Of a DNA stretch of 64,000 nt, positions 60,684 to 64,000 are shown one piece after another; position 1 is the stretch's first letter, and each line of letters begins with the position of its first letter. The DNA comes from CADEFX01 sp050260355 (GTDB lineage Bacteria > Pseudomonadota > Alphaproteobacteria > Rhizobiales > Hyphomicrobiaceae), in assembly GCA_050260355.1 (NCBI GenBank), contig JBLNBZ010000046.1:52317-116316 (forward strand). The letters run 5' to 3'. The notes beneath the pieces were generated by a model, which did no database searches, was not told where the DNA came from, and was given only the letters and a program-made list of their open reading frames with translations. A program made the position numbers and the translations under genes.

Positions 60684-61724
60684 CTACGGGGAGGAATCGC
60701 CCCGGTCGCGCCAGCTTCGCGTTCGCGCGCTCGAGGGGCGCGATCCAGGGTCGGAGGAGGCACCGAGCGACATGCGCTCATCGCGCGCGGAGTTTCGGGA
60801 GGCAGGGGGCTCTCTGCCGGCGGTGGACCCTCCATCCTCGCCTGTCGCGTTGGGCGAGGCAGAAAACCACGCCGGCTCGCGGGACGCAGACGGGGTTTCG
60901 CTGCGCTCGACGCTGCTTCCGCTGCGCACGGACGGCACCAATGCCTGCCGCCGCTCAGCCGCCAATCGCGCGCGCAATTCCTCGAGATCCTTGGCTGCAG
61001 CCCGGTCGCCCTTCCGCCGCGCGGCTTCGAGCGCGTAGATGCGGTGCTGGTCCTTCGATGCCTGCTCCCACGGGTCGGCCTTGCACTTGCAGTTGGCGTC
61101 GTACTGCGACCGGTAGAGAAATGCGGTCTTCAGGTTCCTGTACGGGCGCCCGTAAAGGTCGACCATGTCCTCGGGGTCGCCGTCGTTCCTGAAGACGTAG
61201 AGCCGCGCCGGCGAGCCACAGCTCGATTCACACTTGTCGCGATCGTGCTCGAAGTTGGCAGGCGTGGTGGCAAAGCTGATCGGCCAGTAATAGCCGTCGC
61301 AAAGGCGGACGCACACGGTGCGGTAGGCGCCCTGCCAGCCGCCGTAGACGGGGCGCTGACGCTCGCCGTAATCATCATCGTCATCATCCTCGCCGGAGCG
61401 CCACCGCTCGTAGCCGTCCCTGTTGCGGGTATAAGAGTCGCGATCGCCCCAGAAATAGCCGCGCCATCCTTGCACCGACGTGATGCCCTTCTGCGGATCA
61501 GGCTTCGGCGGCACGCTCATCGCGATGCGCTTGGGCTTGGCCGCGCCCGCAGGCGCCGGCGCACTCGCCATGGACGGAATTGCTCGAAGCGCCATCGCCG
61601 CCAGGTGGGCTGCGGCGCGCTCAGCCGCCACGAACAGCAAAGCCAGGATGCCCAGATAGACACCGAGCCTGAAAATGCGGCTGCGGACGAGAGCGCGCCA
61701 ACGCGGCGCTAGACGCAATACCAT
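60684..61724 (-). CDS. DUF2865 protein
   Basis: This 346-residue protein has a short N-terminal tail, then a membrane helix (about 18-38) and an Ala/Pro linker. The DUF2865 domain (about 130-225) includes TVCVRLCDGYYWPISFATTP, DRDKCESSCGSPARLYVFRN, NLKTAFLYRSQYDANCKC and a Cys cluster. The C-terminal 120 residues are acidic to basic low-complexity. DUF2865 is restricted to alphaproteobacteria and its function is unknown; the Cys pattern suggests disulfides in the periplasm. A near-consensus stress promoter (GGAAC-N16-AGTT, 61814-61790) lies upstream. Confidence 0.88.
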   Translation of the reverse strand: MVLRLAPRWRALVRSRIFRLGVYLGILALLFVAAERAAAHLAAMALRAIPSMASAPAPAGAAKPKRIAMSVPPKPDPQKGITSVQGWRGYFWGDRDSYTRNRDGYERWRSGEDDDDDDYGERQRPVYGGWQGAYRTVCVRLCDGYYWPISFATTPANFEHDRDKCESSCGSPARLYVFRNDGDPEDMVDLYGRPYRNLKTAFLYRSQYDANCKCKADPWEQASKDQHRIYALEAARRKGDRAAAKDLEELRARLAAERRQALVPSVRSGSSVERSETPSASREPAWFSASPNATGEDGGSTAGREPPASRNSARDERMSLGASSDPGSRPSSARTRSWRDRGDSSP

Positions 61725-61838
61725 AACAATCGCTTTCGCAGGCTCGTGAAACAGAGCCAGAGACAGAGGGGGAATCGGTCCCCTGCCGCAACTCAGGAGA
61801 CGGATCTTCGTTCCCTCAGCAGTCCCTACAACACCAGA

Positions 61839-62624
61839 TCAACGGGGCGCAAGCCGCACGGCGCCATCGAGCCGGATGCACTCGCCGTTGAGCATGACGT
61901 TCTCGCAGATGTGGCATGCCAGCGAGGCGTACTCGGAGGGATTGCCCAGTCGCGAGGGGAACGGCACGGACGCAGCCAAGGCGCGGCGCGCATCGTCGGG
62001 CAGCCCGTCGAACATCGGCGTGTGGAAGAGCCCCGGCAGGATGGCGCAAACCCTGATGCCGTCTCGGGCAAGGTCGCGCGCAACGGGCAGCGTCATGGAC
62101 GCGACTCCACCCTTGGAGGCGGAATAGGCGACCTGGCCCATCTGCCCATCCTGCGCGGCGACCGACGACGTGTTGATCATGACGCCGCGCTCGCCGTCGC
62201 CGCTCAGTGGCTCGAGCGACAGCATGCCTGCTGAGCATTTCGACATCATCAAAAAGGTGCCGATCAGGTTGATCTGGATCACCTTGGCGAAGCTGGCGAG
62301 ATCGTGAGCCTCGGCCGCGTTGGTCTCCTTCACGCGCCGGACGATGCGTTTGCCGATGGCAATGCCGGCACAGTTGACCAGGATTCGCTCCTGCCCGTGC
62401 GCCGCGCGCGCCTGTGCCAGCGCCGCATCGACGCTGCTCTCGCTCGTGACATCGCACTTGGCATACGTGCCGCCAATCTCCTTGGCGACCTTCTCGCCGG
62501 CATCGGCATTGAGGTCGAGGATTGCGACCTTGACGCCCTTGGCAGCCAGCGCGCGCGCCGTGGCCGCGCCAAGTCCGGAGGCTCCGCCGGTGACGACCGC
62601 CGAGATACCCGTGCCGAGCTGCAT
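61839..62624 (-). CDS. SDR family dehydrogenase (3-hydroxyacyl-CoA type)
   Basis: This 261-residue short-chain dehydrogenase has the cofactor motif TGGASGLGAATA near residue 12, NCAGIA (N-A-G), and the catalytic Ser-Tyr-Lys in STSS-like NTSSVAAQDG and AYSASKGGV. It resembles type-2 3-hydroxyacyl-CoA dehydrogenases (HSD10-like). It could act in fatty acid or branched-chain acyl-CoA breakdown with the thiolase or HMG-CoA lyase, but no such operon is visible. The ATG at 62624 follows AAGGG. Confidence 0.93.
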   Translation of the reverse strand: MQLGTGISAVVTGGASGLGAATARALAAKGVKVAILDLNADAGEKVAKEIGGTYAKCDVTSESSVDAALAQARAAHGQERILVNCAGIAIGKRIVRRVKETNAAEAHDLASFAKVIQINLIGTFLMMSKCSAGMLSLEPLSGDGERGVMINTSSVAAQDGQMGQVAYSASKGGVASMTLPVARDLARDGIRVCAILPGLFHTPMFDGLPDDARRALAASVPFPSRLGNPSEYASLACHICENVMLNGECIRLDGAVRLAPR

Positions 62625-62816
62625 GGATCGCCCTTTCTGCTGTTGTGAGATGGCCGGCACCGGTTGCCGGGCCGTTTTCGGGACTGTTTAAGGGTTGATC
62701 GCAGCGCCGTAAAGGCGCCCATGTCCTCTTGCTCTTACTGCGGCGGCGCGGTTCTATGGCGGCAACGGCGTCCACCCGGCGCGGCTCGCGCGGCGCACGA
62801 ACAAGGAGACCTGCCC

Positions 62817-63905
62817 TTGTCACGCAACAGAATTATCGATCTCTACAGCGATACCCAGACCAAACCGTCGCCCGGCATGCGCAAGGCCATGGCCGAAGCG
62901 GAGGTCGGCGACGAGCAGCGCGGGGAGGATCCGTCCACCAATGCGCTGCAGGACCGCATCGCCGCCTACCTCGGCAAGGAGGCGGCGGTGTTCCTCCCGT
63001 CCGGCACCATGTGCAATCAGATTGCCGTGCTGGTGCATTGCCGTCCGGGCGACGAGATCATTGGCTCCGATGTCACGCACGTCTTCACCTCGGAGGCAGG
63101 CGGAGCCTCGGCGTTGGCCGGCGCGCAGACGTGGCCGATCAAATGCGAGCGCGGCATCTTCACCGGCGCGGACGTGGTGGCCGCGATCCGCGATCCGAGC
63201 GGCAGGCACAACCCCCGCTCGCGCCTCGTCGTCATCGAGCAAAGCGTCAATCGCGGCGGCGGCGCCATCTGGAAGACTGCCGAGATCGAGGACGTGGCCC
63301 GCGTGGCGCACCAGCACGGGCTCTTTGTGCACATGGACGGTGCGCGGCTGCTGAATGCGGAAGTTGCATCCGGCGTGCCGGCCAAAACCATGACGGCGGC
63401 GTGTGACACCGTCTGGGTCGATCTGTCGAAGGGGCTTGGTTGTCCGGTCGGCGGTCTCCTCGCGGGCCCGAAGGATTTCATTGCGGAAGCCTGGCGCTGG
63501 AAGCACCGTCTCGGCGGCGCCTTGAGGCAATCGGGCGTGCTGGCCGCGGCCGGCCTCTATGCGCTCGACAACAACATCGCCCGGTTGGCGGAGGACCATG
63601 CCAATGCGCGACGGCTGGGCGAGTACATCTCGTCGATCCCGGGGCTGACGCTGAGGCACACCATCGAGACCAATATCGTCTACTTCGACGGCGGCGCCGG
63701 CGGTTTCACCTCGCGGCAGATCTACGAGGAGCTGCTGCGGCGCGGCGTGCGCATGGGCATGTCATATGGTGGCATGATCCGCGCGGTCACGCATTTGGAC
63801 GTGTCGAGCGCGGATATCGACGCGGCGGGTGAGGCCTTGCGCGAGGCCGTCGCCTCGCTCGCGGCCGGCACCGGCAGCACGAGCCGTGCTCCGGCGCCGG
63901 CCTGA
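62817..63905 (+). CDS. Threonine aldolase/beta-eliminating lyase
   Basis: This 362-residue PLP enzyme of fold type I cleaves L-threonine or allo-threonine to glycine and acetaldehyde. It begins RIIDLYSDTQTKPSPGMRKAM, shown here as DLYSDTQTKPSP, and has EVGDEQRGEDPS, SGTMCNQIAV, HMDGARLLNAEVASG and VWVDLSKGLGCPVGG with the PLP Lys. A TTG at 62817 preceded by AAGGAG is the best start; upstream in-frame sequence has no similarity. It is divergent from the SDR gene. Confidence 0.92.
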   Translation: MSRNRIIDLYSDTQTKPSPGMRKAMAEAEVGDEQRGEDPSTNALQDRIAAYLGKEAAVFLPSGTMCNQIAVLVHCRPGDEIIGSDVTHVFTSEAGGASALAGAQTWPIKCERGIFTGADVVAAIRDPSGRHNPRSRLVVIEQSVNRGGGAIWKTAEIEDVARVAHQHGLFVHMDGARLLNAEVASGVPAKTMTAACDTVWVDLSKGLGCPVGGLLAGPKDFIAEAWRWKHRLGGALRQSGVLAAAGLYALDNNIARLAEDHANARRLGEYISSIPGLTLRHTIETNIVYFDGGAGGFTSRQIYEELLRRGVRMGMSYGGMIRAVTHLDVSSADIDAAGEALREAVASLAAGTGSTSRAPAPA

Positions 63906-63912
63906 CCGGCGG

Positions 63913-64000
63913 CTATGCCGCCGCGGGCCTGGCGCGCTGCGTCAGTACGGCGGCGGCCGCTACGATCGCGCCGAGCAGCACGTTGAAACCGACGTGGATG
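63913..64000 (-). CDS. Membrane protein, C-terminal end only (partial)
   Basis: The last 28 codons of a gene on the minus strand end at 63913. They read IHVGFNVLLGAIVAAAAVL, a membrane helix, then TQRARPAAA and stop. This is typical of a transporter C-terminus such as MFS, but the fragment is too short to decide. It converges on the threonine aldolase gene, 7 bases away. Confidence 0.5.
   Translation of the reverse strand, partial: IHVGFNVLLGAIVAAAAVLTQRARPAAA

Noticed and set aside
61790..61814. Possible EcfG promoter before the DUF2865 gene
   Set aside because: On the minus strand it is GGAAC-N16-AGTT, one mismatch in the -10. It is suggestive but not listed as a feature.

Overview
The window is GC-rich, densely coded chromosomal DNA and contains no gene-free stretch longer than 300 bases. 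The gene content suggests an alphaproteobacterium of the order Hyphomicrobiales (Rhizobiales): a DUF2865 protein, a DUF892 ferritin-like protein, LigD, ugp and liv type ABC systems with Tat or Sec binding proteins, YeeE/YedE half-transporters, and promoters of the alphaproteobacterial sigma-EcfG type. The genus cannot be fixed from this sequence alone. I saw no rRNA, tRNA, CRISPR array, insertion sequence or prophage gene.

Layout. 1-2926: a GntR regulator fragment, a divergent PanB paralogue, a small membrane protein and an OYE-family oxidoreductase. 3216-13180 (minus strand): GH15 glucosidase/trehalase, otsA, a GT4 glycosyltransferase, an amylo-alpha-1,6-glucosidase-like enzyme, zwf, a ROK/polyphosphate glucokinase-like kinase and otsB, a closely packed trehalose, glycogen and pentose phosphate block. 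13415-19017: a PfkB sugar kinase, DUF892 protein, a small basic protein, DNA ligase D and a CYTH-like protein. Five perfect GGAAC-N16/17-CGTT motifs, the sigma-EcfG general stress response promoter, lie in the right orientation ahead of genes between 9.7 and 18.4 kb. I read this region as a stress island for desiccation, osmotic and DNA-damage survival.

19037-28058: a thiolase with an HMG-CoA-synthase-like/DUF35 fusion that lacks the active-site Cys, then mixed small genes (SnoaL-like, DUF1772, DsrE, EamA exporter, outer-membrane-like protein, thioesterase, DUF6166), a RraA-like gene broken by an amber codon, and a secreted serine hydrolase. 28230-37248: LeuD-like, LeuC-like and a methylisocitrate-lyase-type enzyme, divergent from a luciferase-like monooxygenase and a complete branched-chain-type ABC transporter. 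Together these look more like an uptake and degradation route than leucine synthesis.

37323-48302: a lytic transglycosylase with a repeat-rich neck, an alpha/beta hydrolase, a PPOX protein, glpK, and divergent from glpK a ugpB-VOC-ugpA-creatininase-ugpE-ugpC-rfbD operon for glycerol-3-phosphate uptake with two unexpected enzymes inside. 48428-57506: a ketopantoate-reductase-like gene, a PglA-like glycosyltransferase, and a tandem pair of amidohydrolases leading into a four-gene PotABCD-type ABC transporter. 57643-64000: an HMG-CoA-lyase-like enzyme, two YeeE/YedE half-proteins, an SMP-30 lactonase, a DUF2865 protein, an SDR dehydrogenase, a threonine aldolase and the tail of a membrane protein.
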